The notes under the pieces were generated by a model. That model searched no databases and had not been told where the DNA came from. It was given only the letters and a program-made list of their open reading frames with translations. Shown here in pieces: positions 45,780 to 55,976 of a stretch of 64,000 nt of DNA (positions are counted from its first letter, which is position 1; the number at the start of each line of letters is the position of its first letter). This stretch comes from Gemmatimonadales bacterium (lineage in GTDB: Bacteria; Gemmatimonadota; Gemmatimonadetes; Gemmatimonadales; GWC2-71-9). The translations under genes and the position numbers were made by a program. Where the stretch lies: positions 62,001 through 126,000 of the forward strand of contig JAICWE010000001.1 in the NCBI GenBank assembly GCA_025934955.1. Direction: 5' to 3'.

Positions 45780-46673
<894 letters not shown>

Positions 46674-46674
46674 C

Positions 46675-47736
46675 GTGGCGCCGCCAACTCCTGCCCGGCT
46701 CGGTTACCGCATGCCGGCCGAGTGGGAGCCGCACCGCGGCACCTGGCTGAGCTGGCCGCACAAGGAGGCCTCGTGGCCCGGCAACTTCGCGCCAGTGCCC
46801 GGCATCTTCGCCCAGATCGTCCGCCACCTCGCGCCTGACGAGGAGGTCCACATCAACGTGGCCGGCCCGGCGATGGAGGCCGACGTGCGCGCCGGCCTCC
46901 GCCGCCGCGGCGTGGACACAGCGAACGTCTTCTTTCATCACAACCCCACCAACGACGCGTGGTGCCGCGATCACGGCCCCATCTTCCTCCAGCGCGCCGT
47001 GAACGGCCGGCGCGAGGAGGCGATCGTCGACTGGGGCTACAACGCGTGGGGCGACAAGTACCCGCCCTACGACCTCGACGACGTCGTGCCCGAGCGCATC
47101 GCGGCCGAGTACGGGCTGCCCCTGTTCCAGCCGCGCATCGTGATGGAGGGCGGATCGCTCGACGTGAACGGTCGCGGCACGCTCCTCACCACCGAGGCGT
47201 GCCTGCTCAACCCCAACCGCAACCCGGAGCTGTCGCGCGCCCGGATCGAGCGCTACCTCGCCGATTACCTGGGCGTCCGCAACATTCTCTGGCTCGGCGA
47301 CGGCATCGTGGGCGACGATACCGACGGCCACGTGGACGATCTCACCCGCTTCGTCGACCCGCGTACCGTCGTCACCGTCGTCGAGGACGATCCTTCCGAT
47401 CCGAATTACGAACCGCTGAAGGAGAACCTCCAGCGGCTCCGGACCATGACCGACCAGGACGGCGACCCGCTGCGCGTCGTCACCCTGCCGATGCCGCGGC
47501 CGGTCGTGCGCGAGGGCCAGCGGCTACCCGCGAGCTACGCCAATTTCTACATCGCCAACCGGGTCGTGCTCCTGCCGGCGTACGACCCGGAACGCGACGC
47601 CGTCGCCGAACGAACCTTGCAGGCGCTCTTCCCCGACCGCCGCGTCGTCGCCATTGACTGCACCGATCTCGTGTGGGGCCTCGGCGCGTTCCACTGCGTC
47701 ACCCAGCAGTGGCCCGCGCTGAGTCCGGCCGCCTGA
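46675..47736 (+). CDS. aguA: Agmatine deiminase AguA
   Basis: A 353-residue guanidino-group-modifying enzyme that hydrolyses agmatine to N-carbamoylputrescine and ammonia, the substrate of AguB encoded just upstream. N-terminal YRMPAEWEPHRGTWLSWPHKE, DAWCRDHGPIF, MEGGSLDVNG and GDDTDGHVDDLTRFVD are family markers. The catalytic nucleophile is Cys341 in LGAFHCVTQQ. It begins with GTG one base after the aguB stop. speA (arginine decarboxylase) is not in the window. Confidence 0.95.
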   Translation: MAPPTPARLGYRMPAEWEPHRGTWLSWPHKEASWPGNFAPVPGIFAQIVRHLAPDEEVHINVAGPAMEADVRAGLRRRGVDTANVFFHHNPTNDAWCRDHGPIFLQRAVNGRREEAIVDWGYNAWGDKYPPYDLDDVVPERIAAEYGLPLFQPRIVMEGGSLDVNGRGTLLTTEACLLNPNRNPELSRARIERYLADYLGVRNILWLGDGIVGDDTDGHVDDLTRFVDPRTVVTVVEDDPSDPNYEPLKENLQRLRTMTDQDGDPLRVVTLPMPRPVVREGQRLPASYANFYIANRVVLLPAYDPERDAVAERTLQALFPDRRVVAIDCTDLVWGLGAFHCVTQQWPALSPAA

Positions 47737-48129
47737 TCAGGACTTGGTCCAGCTCCCTACCATGCCGGCGCGGCGATTGCCGCAGCCATCCATCCCGACG
47801 CCGGCCACGCTGAGCTGATCGTCGGTGCGGTTGAGCACGTAGCGGGCGGCTTCCTTCTGACAGGAGGCGCCGGCCGTGTCGGCGGGGAAGACGAGCGTAT
47901 CGCCACTGAACGTCGCCTTGCCCTGCATGTCCACCGAGTCCGGCCAGCGCGGCGAGGGCAACATGAGCTCGAGCTTGCCGTCGGACGCAAGCTTCATCTG
48001 GACCTCGCCTTCACCCGAAAGATCGCGCTTCCAGGTGCCGGCGTACTTGCTCCCCTCCCCGCCGCATGCGAGCAGCACGACCACCGAGGCAAGCGACACG
48101 ACCGTGGAGCGACGAAGAAGGACAGGCAT
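47737..48129 (-). CDS. Small lipoprotein
   Basis: A 130-residue protein with a lipoprotein signal ending in VLLAC near Cys23, then a beta-strand-rich domain: YAGTWKRDLSG, VQMKLASDGKLELML, ATFSGDTLVFPADT and DQLSVAGVGMDGC. The strand pattern resembles small calycin or lipocalin-like folds but I would not name it. It has two Cys late in the chain that might form a disulfide. GGAGG ten bases before the ATG supports the start. It is convergent with aguA and lies 36 bases after the DUF1624 gene. Confidence 0.7.
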   Translation of the reverse strand: MPVLLRRSTVVSLASVVVLLACGGEGSKYAGTWKRDLSGEGEVQMKLASDGKLELMLPSPRWPDSVDMQGKATFSGDTLVFPADTAGASCQKEAARYVLNRTDDQLSVAGVGMDGCGNRRAGMVGSWTKS

Positions 48130-48164
48130 AGCGCAGATTCCTCCAGAGATGATGAGACCGTGCT

Positions 48165-49397
48165 TCACAGATAGCTCAGCCACCAGTCGCGGCGGCGCGC
48201 CTTCACGCCGGCGAACCAGCGGCAGAGCGGGTACAACGCCACGACCACCCCGATCCACACGGCGTAGGCGACGCCGAGGCTTGCTCCCGCCTCGTGCGGA
48301 TAGAACGGCCACACCACGAGAAACGTCCGGACCGGGAAGCCGCGCGCGACGCCGAACGCGAGCGACACCAGGTGGATCAGCGCGAGGTGCACGACGTAGT
48401 AGAGGAACGGGACGCGGCCGTACACCGTGACGACTCGCGCGAGCCGGCCCCGCGCCCGCTCCAGCAGCGGCAGCAGGGCGATCACCGGACCGAGCGTCAT
48501 GAGCAGGTAGAGGAGCGATGGCGGGTACTTCGTCGTGTCGAGGAACGAGAGAAGCGTGAACACGCCGCTGCCTTGCGGGGTCCATGGCGACGGATCGCCG
48601 TAGACGTTGACCAGCCGCAACGCGATGAACGCCGCCGTGAGCGCCAGTCCCAGCCGCAGGAGCGTGCGCCGTCGCTCGGCCTCGGGCCGCAGCAGCAGCG
48701 CTCCGAAGGCGTAGCCCGCCGCCATGACGCCGATCCATGGAATCAACGGGTAGAGGACGGGCAGCTTCGGCTGGTGCAGCAGGGCGACGATCCAGTCGCG
48801 GACCGACGCGCCGGCGAGCGTCGCGGACGCCAGGGGCGCCCCGGCAGCGGTCGCGTTCGTCGGGCTCGAGATGTGAATGCCGTCGAACAGGTTGTGCAGC
48901 GCGATCATGCCGACGCCGAATGCCGCGATCGCGGCCGTCGGCAGACGGATCAGCCCGGCGAGCACGATCATCGACACGCCGATGACCCAGATCACCTGCA
49001 GGACCCAGAACCGGTAATCGAAGTTGAATGCCCAGGCGAACCGGACCACCGTGAGCTCGATGACGACGAGCCAGAGACCGCGGGTGAGCAGCAGCCGCGC
49101 GAGCTGACGCGGAGTCCGTCCACGCCGGCCCGAGAGGAACGCGCCGGTGCCCGCCAGAAACACGAACGTCGGCGCGCAGAAGTGGGTGATCCAGCGGGTG
49201 AAAAACAGCGCCGGCGTGGTGTGGGCGAGGTCCTCCGGCGGGAACTGCGGCGCCATCATGAAGTCGCGTGCATGGTCCAGCGCCATCACGATCATCACGA
49301 CGCCACGCAGCAGGTCGACGCTGTCCAGCCGCCGCGGGCCGGGGAGTGGCGCAGCGGGACGGGCGGATGCGTCGTGCGGGAGCGCGGCAGTTGCCAT
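48165..49397 (-). CDS. DUF1624/heparan-alpha-glucosaminide acetyltransferase-like membrane protein
   Basis: A 410-residue inner-membrane protein with about ten spans. The start RLDSVDLLRGVVMIVMALDHARDF and the FFTRWITHFCAPTFVFLAGTGAFL segment mark the DUF1624 family, related to the HGSNAT and YeiB group that moves acyl groups across membranes onto sugars. The conserved His of DHARDF is intact. The acceptor is unknown. About 20 residues before the family start are hydrophilic. It may be co-transcribed with the small lipoprotein gene downstream. Confidence 0.85.
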   Translation of the reverse strand: MATAALPHDASARPAAPLPGPRRLDSVDLLRGVVMIVMALDHARDFMMAPQFPPEDLAHTTPALFFTRWITHFCAPTFVFLAGTGAFLSGRRGRTPRQLARLLLTRGLWLVVIELTVVRFAWAFNFDYRFWVLQVIWVIGVSMIVLAGLIRLPTAAIAAFGVGMIALHNLFDGIHISSPTNATAAGAPLASATLAGASVRDWIVALLHQPKLPVLYPLIPWIGVMAAGYAFGALLLRPEAERRRTLLRLGLALTAAFIALRLVNVYGDPSPWTPQGSGVFTLLSFLDTTKYPPSLLYLLMTLGPVIALLPLLERARGRLARVVTVYGRVPFLYYVVHLALIHLVSLAFGVARGFPVRTFLVVWPFYPHEAGASLGVAYAVWIGVVVALYPLCRWFAGVKARRRDWWLSYL

Positions 49398-49522
49398 GCA
49401 ACGTCTCCGCTGCGGGGGCGATCGGCAGTGCGGGTGCGGCTCGGGGCGTTCGACTCAAGATGTAAAGCGGCGGCCCCCTTCGCCAGAGGCCGGAGGATGC
49501 GATGGCGGCGCGCCGCCTCAGG

Positions 49523-50404
49523 TCAGCGCGCCGTCACGCCGCGCAGGATCTCCCACACGACCAGCGCCGCCGCACGAGCCGTGCACCCACTGCCATCGAG
49601 CGGCGGCGCCAGCTCCACCACGTCGCACGAGGTGACCGCCGCGGTCCGTCCCGCGAGGTACGCCGCCTCGAGCACGAGCGCGAGCGGAAGCCCCGCGGGA
49701 TTCGGCGCGCTGACGCCGGACGCCGCGGCCGCCTCGAGGACGTCGAGATCGAACGACACCAGCGCGGGCGCCGCGAGCCGCGCGTACAGCTCGCGGATCA
49801 GCATCGGCGTCACCTCGTCGCGCAGCACCGCACGCCCGCGTACCCGCACATACCCGAGGTGCGCGGCTGCAGTCGCATGCGCGGCGAGACCCGCGACCGT
49901 ATACCGCCGCGCCGGCGCGGTCGGGTGCTCCAGCGCCTGCCGGAACGGTGAGCCCGAGTGCCCGCGCCCGTCGTGCAGCGGCCGTACGTCCGGATGCGCG
50001 TCCCAGTTGAGCAGCTCGGGCGCGCTGCCGCGATAGCCCAGGAAGTGGCCGTAGGTCGTTTCGTGCCCGCCGCCGAGCACGACGACGAACGTGCCCGCGG
50101 CGAGCAGCGGCGCGACGGCGTCGCCCAGCGCCGCCTGGTCCCGCTCGAGATCGCCGGTGACGGCGACGTCGCCGAGATCAGCGGTGCGCCCAAGGAGCGC
50201 GGCAAATGCCTCGGGCGCGCGAGCGTCGGGTGTCATCCGGTGCAGCGCGGCGCGGATCGCCGCTGGCCCGGCGGCCGCACCGGTGCGACCGCCGTTCCGC
50301 CGCACTCCTTCATCCGACGGGAATCCGATCAGCACCGCCGCGGGCGTAATGCCGTCACGCACCCCGCGGCCCAGCAACTCGCCGATGCGCGGATCGTCGC
50401 TCAC
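49523..50404 (-). CDS. hutG: Formimidoylglutamase HutG (arginase family)
   Basis: A 293-residue binuclear manganese hydrolase that splits N-formimidoyl-glutamate to glutamate and formamide, the last step of one histidine pathway. The metal motifs are GGGHETTYGHF, NWDAHPDVRP (D-x-H-x-D) and SFDLDVLEA. The GTG at 50404 overlaps the hutI stop (GTGA), which decides the start. The length fits the arginase/agmatinase superfamily; context rather than sequence favours HutG over agmatinase or guanidinobutyrase, although the AguA route for agmatine elsewhere in the window makes an agmatinase less needed. Confidence 0.88.
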   Translation of the reverse strand: MSDDPRIGELLGRGVRDGITPAAVLIGFPSDEGVRRNGGRTGAAAGPAAIRAALHRMTPDARAPEAFAALLGRTADLGDVAVTGDLERDQAALGDAVAPLLAAGTFVVVLGGGHETTYGHFLGYRGSAPELLNWDAHPDVRPLHDGRGHSGSPFRQALEHPTAPARRYTVAGLAAHATAAAHLGYVRVRGRAVLRDEVTPMLIRELYARLAAPALVSFDLDVLEAAAASGVSAPNPAGLPLALVLEAAYLAGRTAAVTSCDVVELAPPLDGSGCTARAAALVVWEILRGVTAR

Positions 50405-51621
50405 GCCGCCCGCCACACCGTCCGCCCGCCGATCACCGTGCGCACGCAGGCATTCGGCCGGAAGTGGTAGAGCCAGTGGTTCACGTCCGGCGCATCGATC
50501 ACCGCGAAGTCGGCGGCCTTGCCCGGCTCGAGCGAGCCGATGCGCTGGTCGAGGCCGAGCGCGCGCGCGGCGTACAGCGTGGCGCCCTTGAGCGCTTCGG
50601 CGGGCGTCATGCGCTGGAGCGTGCACGCCAGCGTCAACGCGAGCGGGAGGTGCCAGCTCGGTGCCGAGCCGGGATTGAAGTCGGTGGCGACGGCGACCGG
50701 CACGTCGGCCTCGATGAAGGCGCGCGCCGGCATCGGCCGCTGGGCGAGATAGAGTGTCGCGAGCGGCAGACTCACCGCGACCGTGCCGGCCGCGGCCATC
50801 GCCGCGATCCCCGCGGCCGACGCATGCTCCAGGTGGTCCGCCGAGATGGCGCCGATCGCAGCCGCGAGCGCGGCACCGCCGCCGTCGCTCAGCTGATCCG
50901 CGTGCAGCTTGGCGAGGAGGCCAGCCGCCATGGCCGTGCTCAGAACCTCGTGCGCCTCGTCCGTCGAGAACGCCGCCTCCTCGACGAAGACGTCGCAGCA
51001 GCGCGCGAGTCCCGCCGCCGCGATCTCCGGAATCAGCGACAGCACCAGCTCGACGTACGCCCGCCGCCGGTCGCGATACTCCGGCGGCACCACGTGCGCG
51101 CCGAGATACGTCGCCACGATCCGCGCGGGGCCGCGCCGGGCCAGCGCGCGATACACGCCGAGCAGCCGGAGTTCCGTCTCGCGGTCCAGGCCATAGCCAC
51201 TCTTGCATTCGACCGTCGTGACACCGAGCGCCGTCATCTGCTCGAGAAAACCGGCGGCGCGGCTCATGAGCGCATCCTCGGCCGCGTCACGGGTCGCGCG
51301 CACCGTGCTGAGGATGCCCCCGCCGGACCGCGCGATGTGCAGATAGCTCTCGCCCGCGATCCGGCGCGCGAATTCATCCGCGCGCCAGCCCGCGAAGGCA
51401 AGATGGGTGTGGCAATCGACCAGACCCGGGATCACCAGCCGCCCGCGCGCGTCGCGCCGCTCTGCGGTCGCGTGATTCGCCGGCAGCTCGGACTCGGGCC
51501 CGGTCCAGAGAATCCGGCCCTCGTCCCACACCATCGCGGCGTCGCGAATGCCGTTGATCTCGCCCTGGCCTCCATCGGCCCGGCACGTCGCGAGCAGCCC
51601 GATGTTGTGGAGCAGCAGCAT
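50401..51621 (-). CDS. hutI: Imidazolonepropionase HutI
   Basis: A 406-residue amidohydrolase that opens 4-imidazolone-5-propionate to N-formimidoyl-glutamate. Metal ligands appear in VDCHTHLAFAGWRADEF (H-x-H), LHADQLSDGGG and the later ATDFNPGSAPSW; VECKSGYGLD is characteristic of HutI. The length is normal. Its ATG overlaps the stop of the EthD-like gene, and its stop overlaps the hutG start, making a coupled chain. Confidence 0.95.
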   Translation of the reverse strand: MLLLHNIGLLATCRADGGQGEINGIRDAAMVWDEGRILWTGPESELPANHATAERRDARGRLVIPGLVDCHTHLAFAGWRADEFARRIAGESYLHIARSGGGILSTVRATRDAAEDALMSRAAGFLEQMTALGVTTVECKSGYGLDRETELRLLGVYRALARRGPARIVATYLGAHVVPPEYRDRRRAYVELVLSLIPEIAAAGLARCCDVFVEEAAFSTDEAHEVLSTAMAAGLLAKLHADQLSDGGGAALAAAIGAISADHLEHASAAGIAAMAAAGTVAVSLPLATLYLAQRPMPARAFIEADVPVAVATDFNPGSAPSWHLPLALTLACTLQRMTPAEALKGATLYAARALGLDQRIGSLEPGKAADFAVIDAPDVNHWLYHFRPNACVRTVIGGRTVWRAA

Positions 51622-51950
51622 CAGAAGTTCGTGGTGCTCTCTTCGGCGACGAGAAAGACCGGCGGCCCGCCGGTCGAAATGGAAATGGCGTGGGCCACCG
51701 CGCGCTGCGCCGGCGCGCCGCCTGCCGCGGCCTCAAGCGCCTGCATGGACGGGAAGTGCAGCTCCGCGATGCGCGCGTACGGCGCGGGACTGCCGTCCGC
51801 CGTCCCGGTGATGCGGGTCGCCACGAACTTCGTCATGCCCTTGAAGTTCTCCGCCGTCACCATCGGCGTATGCTCGTCCCGATAGGCCCGCTCGAACGCG
51901 GCCGAATCGCGGGGAGCCGGATACAGGACAACCAGCTTCGCTCCTGCCAT
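51621..51950 (-). CDS. EthD-family small protein within the hut operon
   Basis: A 109-residue ferredoxin-like-fold protein of the EthD type: KLVVLYPAPRDSAAFERAYRDEHTPM at the start (the Y-x-x-x-H-x-P pattern), a VTRITG-like central strand (VATRITGTADGS) and IAELHFPSMQALEAA. Family members are mono-oxygenase-like or decyclase-like small proteins; no catalytic residue is certain. GGAGG precedes the ATG. It lies between hutU and hutI and its stop overlaps the hutI ATG, so it is translated with the hut enzymes. Its part in histidine breakdown is unexplained. Confidence 0.8.
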   Translation of the reverse strand: MAGAKLVVLYPAPRDSAAFERAYRDEHTPMVTAENFKGMTKFVATRITGTADGSPAPYARIAELHFPSMQALEAAAGGAPAQRAVAHAISISTGGPPVFLVAEESTTNF

Positions 51951-52009
51951 ACTGCCTCCGTTGTTACGGTGATCATGCTGCGCCCGACCGGGGTCATCCT
52001 CTCTTTTTT

Positions 52010-53677
52010 TCAACCGGTGATCATGGGCAGGTCCACGCCGCGCTCGCGCGCCGTCTCGATCGCGAGCGGGTAGCCGGCGTCGGCGTGACGCATCACACCA
52101 CTACCCGGGTCCGCCGTGAGCACCCGCGCCAGTCTCCGGTCGGCCGTCTCGGTGCCGTCGGCGACGCACACCATGCCGGCGTGAATCGAGTAGCCGATCC
52201 CCACGCCGCCGCCGTGATGCAGCGACACCCAGCTCGCGCCGCAGGCGGTGTTGAGCAGCGCATTGAGCAGCGGCCAGTCGGCGATCGCATCGGAGCCGTC
52301 CAGCATCGCCTCGGTTTCCCGGTTGGGTGACGCCACCGAACCGGTGTCGAGGTGGTCGCGGCCGATCACGATCGGCGCCCGCACCTTCCCGTGCCGCACC
52401 AGCCAGTTCATCCGCGCCCCCATCTCGGCCCGCTCCCCGTACTCGAGCCAGCAGATTCGCGCCGGCAGTCCCTGGAAGTGCACCTTGCTGCGCGCCTGGC
52501 CGATCCAGCGCGCCAGCGCCTCGTTCCTGGGGAATGTCGCGAGCGCCGCATCGTCGGTCGCCGCGATGTCGCGCGGATCGCCCGAGAGCGCGGCCCAGCG
52601 GAATGGCCCCGCACCGCGGCAGAAGAGCGGCCGGATGAACTCGGGCACGAAGCCCGGAATCCGGAACGCCTCGCGCATCCCGCGATGGTCCGCGACCTGC
52701 CCTCTCAGATTGTTCCCGTAATCGAAGGTGACGGCGCCCTTCGCCTGGAGCGCGAGCATCGCCTCGACGTGCTGCACCATGGAGTCGAGCACCCGCGCCT
52801 CGTAGCCCGCGCGGTCGGCCTCGCGCAGCTCCGCCGCCTCCGCCAGCGACACGCCGGCCGGGATGTAGCCGACGCGCAGGTCGTGCGCCGAGGTCTGGTC
52901 GGTGAGCACGTCAGGCACGACGCCGCGCCGCGCCAGCGCCGGCAGCACCTCCGCGATGTTGCCGACGAGCCCGATGCTGAGCGCCCGGCGCTCCCGCTTC
53001 GCCGCATCGAGCGCGCGGAGCGCCGCGTCGAGATCGGTCTCGAGCCGGTCGCAGTAGCCGGTGTCCACCCGCCGCCGGATCCGCTCCCCGTCCACCTCGA
53101 CGCCCAGAAACACGGCGCCGTTCATCGTCGCCGCGAGCGGCTGTGCTCCCCCCATGCCGCCGAGCCCGGCGGTGACCACCAGCCGTCCCGCGAGGCTGCC
53201 GCCGAAATGCTGCCGCGCGCACTCGGCGAACGTCTCGTAGGTCCCCTGGAGGATGCCCTGCGTCCCGATGTAGATCCAGCTTCCCGCCGTCATCTGCCCG
53301 TACATCGTGAGGCCGAGCGCGTCCAGCCGGCGGAACTCGTCCCACGTCGCCCAGCGCGGCACCAGATGCGCGTTGGCGATCAGCACTCGCGGCGCTTCCT
53401 CGTGAGTGCGGAACACACCGACCGGCTTGCCGCTCTGCACCAGCAGCGTCTCGTCGTTCCCCAACCGCCGGAGCGTCTCCACGAGCTTCTCGTAGCAGGC
53501 CCAGTCGCGCGCCGCCTTCCCGCCTCCGCCGTATACGATCAGCTCGTCCGGCCGCTCGGCGACGGCCGGATCGAGGTTGTTCATGAGCATGCGCAGCGCC
53601 GCCTCCTGGTGCCAGCCCTTGCACGAGAGCGTGGTGCCGGTGGGCGCATGGATCGGATGGGGTGCGAGCGTGGTCAT
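52010..53677 (-). CDS. hutU: Urocanate hydratase HutU
   Basis: A 555-residue enzyme that hydrates urocanate with tightly bound NAD+. N-terminal [45 protein letters not shown] and [15 protein letters not shown] (NAD+ binding) are exact family marks, and the Cys-containing [12 protein letters not shown] is present. The ATG at 53677 is the family start; the frame is open further upstream. First gene of the hut run. It should receive urocanate from HutH, whose gene is not in this window. Confidence 0.96.
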   Translation of the reverse strand: MTTLAPHPIHAPTGTTLSCKGWHQEAALRMLMNNLDPAVAERPDELIVYGGGGKAARDWACYEKLVETLRRLGNDETLLVQSGKPVGVFRTHEEAPRVLIANAHLVPRWATWDEFRRLDALGLTMYGQMTAGSWIYIGTQGILQGTYETFAECARQHFGGSLAGRLVVTAGLGGMGGAQPLAATMNGAVFLGVEVDGERIRRRVDTGYCDRLETDLDAALRALDAAKRERRALSIGLVGNIAEVLPALARRGVVPDVLTDQTSAHDLRVGYIPAGVSLAEAAELREADRAGYEARVLDSMVQHVEAMLALQAKGAVTFDYGNNLRGQVADHRGMREAFRIPGFVPEFIRPLFCRGAGPFRWAALSGDPRDIAATDDAALATFPRNEALARWIGQARSKVHFQGLPARICWLEYGERAEMGARMNWLVRHGKVRAPIVIGRDHLDTGSVASPNRETEAMLDGSDAIADWPLLNALLNTACGASWVSLHHGGGVGIGYSIHAGMVCVADGTETADRRLARVLTADPGSGVMRHADAGYPLAIETARERGVDLPMITG

Positions 53678-53805
53678 GAGCGGGGCGACGGGTTCGAGTC
53701 GGCCGAAACGTACCCGCGCCGGGAGCCGCAATCCACCCGCGGCGCGGGCGGTGCGCCCTTCCGCCCTGCAACCCTCCCGCCGATCCTTCCATCCAACCAA
53801 CCGCG

Positions 53806-54384
53806 ATGAGAACCCACGGCATCGGAGCGGCGACGCTGGAGCGAGAGCACGGCATCGAGCAGGTCGAATCGGAAGCGGCGGACGTCGCCCTCGCCACCAG
53901 CGGGGACCCGCACGCCTTCGAGCGGCTCTACCGCGCCCACGTCGCCCGGATCCACAGTCTGGTGCGGCGGATGCTGACCGAGGATGACGCCGAAGAGGTC
54001 ACGCAGGACGTCTTCGTTCGCGCGTGGCAGAAGCTCACGACGTTTCGGGGCGAGTCGGCGTTCGGCACCTGGCTGCACCGGCTCGCGGTCAACGTGGTCC
54101 TCGCCCGACGTCAGGCGCTCGGCACCCGGCGGGGACGCTACCACGCCGACGACAGCCCGCTGGCCGCGGTGCCGACCCCGCGACGGAAGCACCTCGAGCT
54201 GTCGGTGGACTTCGAGACCGCGCTCGACCGGCTGCCGGACGGCGCCAGAGAGGTGTTCGTGCTGCACGACGTCGAAGGCTACCGGCACGAGGAAATCGCC
54301 GACATGCTCGGCGTCGCTACCGGGACCACCAAGTCGCAACTGCACCGGGCGCGCATGGCGCTCCGGGTTCATCTGGAGCGATAG
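53806..54384 (+). CDS. ECF sigma factor (sigma-E/RpoE-like)
   Basis: A 192-residue extracytoplasmic-function sigma factor. Region 2 covers [38 protein letters not shown] and [18 protein letters not shown]; region 4 covers [44 protein letters not shown]. The N-terminal ~30 residues are extra. It is divergent from hutU and is followed two bases on by a gene for a zinc-finger membrane anti-sigma factor, so it should be released by an envelope signal. The ATG at 53806 fits the frame; no ribosome-binding site is obvious. Confidence 0.93.
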   Translation: MRTHGIGAATLEREHGIEQVESEAADVALATSGDPHAFERLYRAHVARIHSLVRRMLTEDDAEEVTQDVFVRAWQKLTTFRGESAFGTWLHRLAVNVVLARRQALGTRRGRYHADDSPLAAVPTPRRKHLELSVDFETALDRLPDGAREVFVLHDVEGYRHEEIADMLGVATGTTKSQLHRARMALRVHLER

Positions 54385-54386
54385 CG

Positions 54387-55067
54387 ATGACACACGGCGC
54401 GACGCGCGATCCCTGGACCGACCGGCTCTCCGAATACCTCGACGACGAGCTGCCCGACGGCGAGCGCCGCCGGCTCGAGGCGCACCTCGCCGGCTGCGCC
54501 GATTGCACCGGTGTCCTCGATGAACTGCGTTGGGTGGTAGGCCGGGCCCGTGCCCTGGACGATCGCCCGCCCGCCAGCGATCTGTGGCCCGGCATCGCGG
54601 CGAAGATCGGCGCGCCCGCCGCCCGGCGCCGGCTGCTGTTCTCGGTTCCGCAGCTGCTTGCGGCCGGCATCGCGCTCATGCTCCTGTCCGGTGGGATGGT
54701 CTGGACGCTGCTCCATCGTCAGGCGGCGACGATGCAGGTCGCGGCGCATCCGCCGGTCGCCGCACCGGGAGCGCCGACCGTCGTTCCCGTCGGTCTCGGC
54801 GGCGTGGACTCGGCGACGCAGACGTATGATCGTGCGGTCGCCGATCTCCAGACCGTGCTGACCCAGGGACGGGGCCGGCTCGACACCGCCACCGTCAGGG
54901 TGCTGGAGAAGAACCTCAAGCTGATCGACCGCGCCATCGCCGATGCGCGCGCCGCCGTCCGGGCCGATCCGGCCAGCGCCTATCTCAACCAGTATCTCAT
55001 GCGGACGATGCAGCGGAAGATGGAACTGCTGCGGAACGCCGCCGTTCTCGTTTCGGCTCAGAGCTGA
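54387..55067 (+). CDS. Anti-sigma factor with zf-HC2 domain
   Basis: A 226-residue single-span membrane protein. The N-terminal zinc-binding anti-sigma domain has the H-x3-C-x2-C motif in RLEAHLAGCADC. A membrane span (about 90-110, LLAAGIALMLLSGGMVWTL) is followed by a periplasmic helix-rich part (from AVADLQTVLTQGRGRL on) that could sense the envelope state. It starts two bases after the ECF sigma stop and precedes the DUF4097 genes, so the four form one unit. No protease site can be read. Confidence 0.9.
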   Translation: MTHGATRDPWTDRLSEYLDDELPDGERRRLEAHLAGCADCTGVLDELRWVVGRARALDDRPPASDLWPGIAAKIGAPAARRRLLFSVPQLLAAGIALMLLSGGMVWTLLHRQAATMQVAAHPPVAAPGAPTVVPVGLGGVDSATQTYDRAVADLQTVLTQGRGRLDTATVRVLEKNLKLIDRAIADARAAVRADPASAYLNQYLMRTMQRKMELLRNAAVLVSAQS

Positions 55068-55078
55068 AAGGACCGATC

Positions 55079-55939
55079 GTGCTCCTCGCACTCACGCTCG
55101 CCGCGCTCCTCGCTTCCGGGCCGGACACCACCGTCGCCGTGCAGAAGGGCCAGCGGCTCGAGCTCGGCGTGCATCACGGCGACGTCACCGTGCAGACCTG
55201 GAGCCGCAGCGCCGTCCGGGTACAGCTCGACGCCGACGAGGACGACGCCCGGGTCCGGATCGACGCCTCCGGCGGAACCGTCTCGCTCGGCGCCGTCGGC
55301 CGTTGGGGCGCGCCGGTTCAGGCGGACTTCACCATCACGGTGCCGACCTGGATGGCGCTCGCCATCAACGGCGTCGAGAGCGACGTGAAGGTGGACGGCG
55401 TGCAGGCCCCCATCGCGGTGGAGACCGTGAACGGCGACGTGACGGTGCACGGCGGCGACGGCGTGGTGACCCTGCACTCGGTCGAGGGCGACGTGGCGCT
55501 GACCGGGGCGCGGGGTCGGATGGACGTCCAGTCGGTCAACTCCGACGTGAGCGTGAGCGACGCTCAGGGCGACATCGCCGCGCAGTCGGTCAACGGCTCG
55601 GTGCAGTTGGTCGGGATTCAGTCGCAGAACGTGGACGCGAGCAGCGTGAACGGCGACATCACTTACCGCGGCACGGTGCAGAGCGGCGGGCGCTATCACG
55701 TCACCACGCACAACGGCGACATCCGCTTTGGCATGCCGGAAGGCGCCGGCGCCGTGGTCTCGGTCTCCACCTTCCAGGGCGACTTCGAGTCCGGCTTCCC
55801 GGTCACGCTCACCAAGCCTAACGGCAGGAACTTCAGCTTCACCGTCGGCGGCGGCGGGGCGCGGGTCGAGCTGGAGTCGTTCCAGGGCACCATCCGCCTC
55901 GAGCGCCCCGGCTCGGGCGAGAGCCCCCGCCACCGCTGA
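55079..55939 (+). CDS. DUF4097 beta-helix protein, exported (first of two)
   Basis: A 286-residue protein with a short signal peptide and a right-handed beta-helix or beta-stack formed by repeats of the kind VNGDVTV, VEGDVAL, VNSDVSV, VNGSVQL and VNGDITY at about residues 115-205, followed by a HNGDIRFGMP strand and a beta-sandwich end. It belongs to the DUF4097 (putative adhesin) family. It has a GTG start 11 bases after the anti-sigma stop. Being encoded with the ECF sigma, it is probably an envelope product or co-sensor. The function is not established. Confidence 0.85.
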   Translation: MLLALTLAALLASGPDTTVAVQKGQRLELGVHHGDVTVQTWSRSAVRVQLDADEDDARVRIDASGGTVSLGAVGRWGAPVQADFTITVPTWMALAINGVESDVKVDGVQAPIAVETVNGDVTVHGGDGVVTLHSVEGDVALTGARGRMDVQSVNSDVSVSDAQGDIAAQSVNGSVQLVGIQSQNVDASSVNGDITYRGTVQSGGRYHVTTHNGDIRFGMPEGAGAVVSVSTFQGDFESGFPVTLTKPNGRNFSFTVGGGGARVELESFQGTIRLERPGSGESPRHR

Positions 55940-55976
55940 TCGTTCGTTCCCCACCCGCTCACACCCGGAGAGACCG

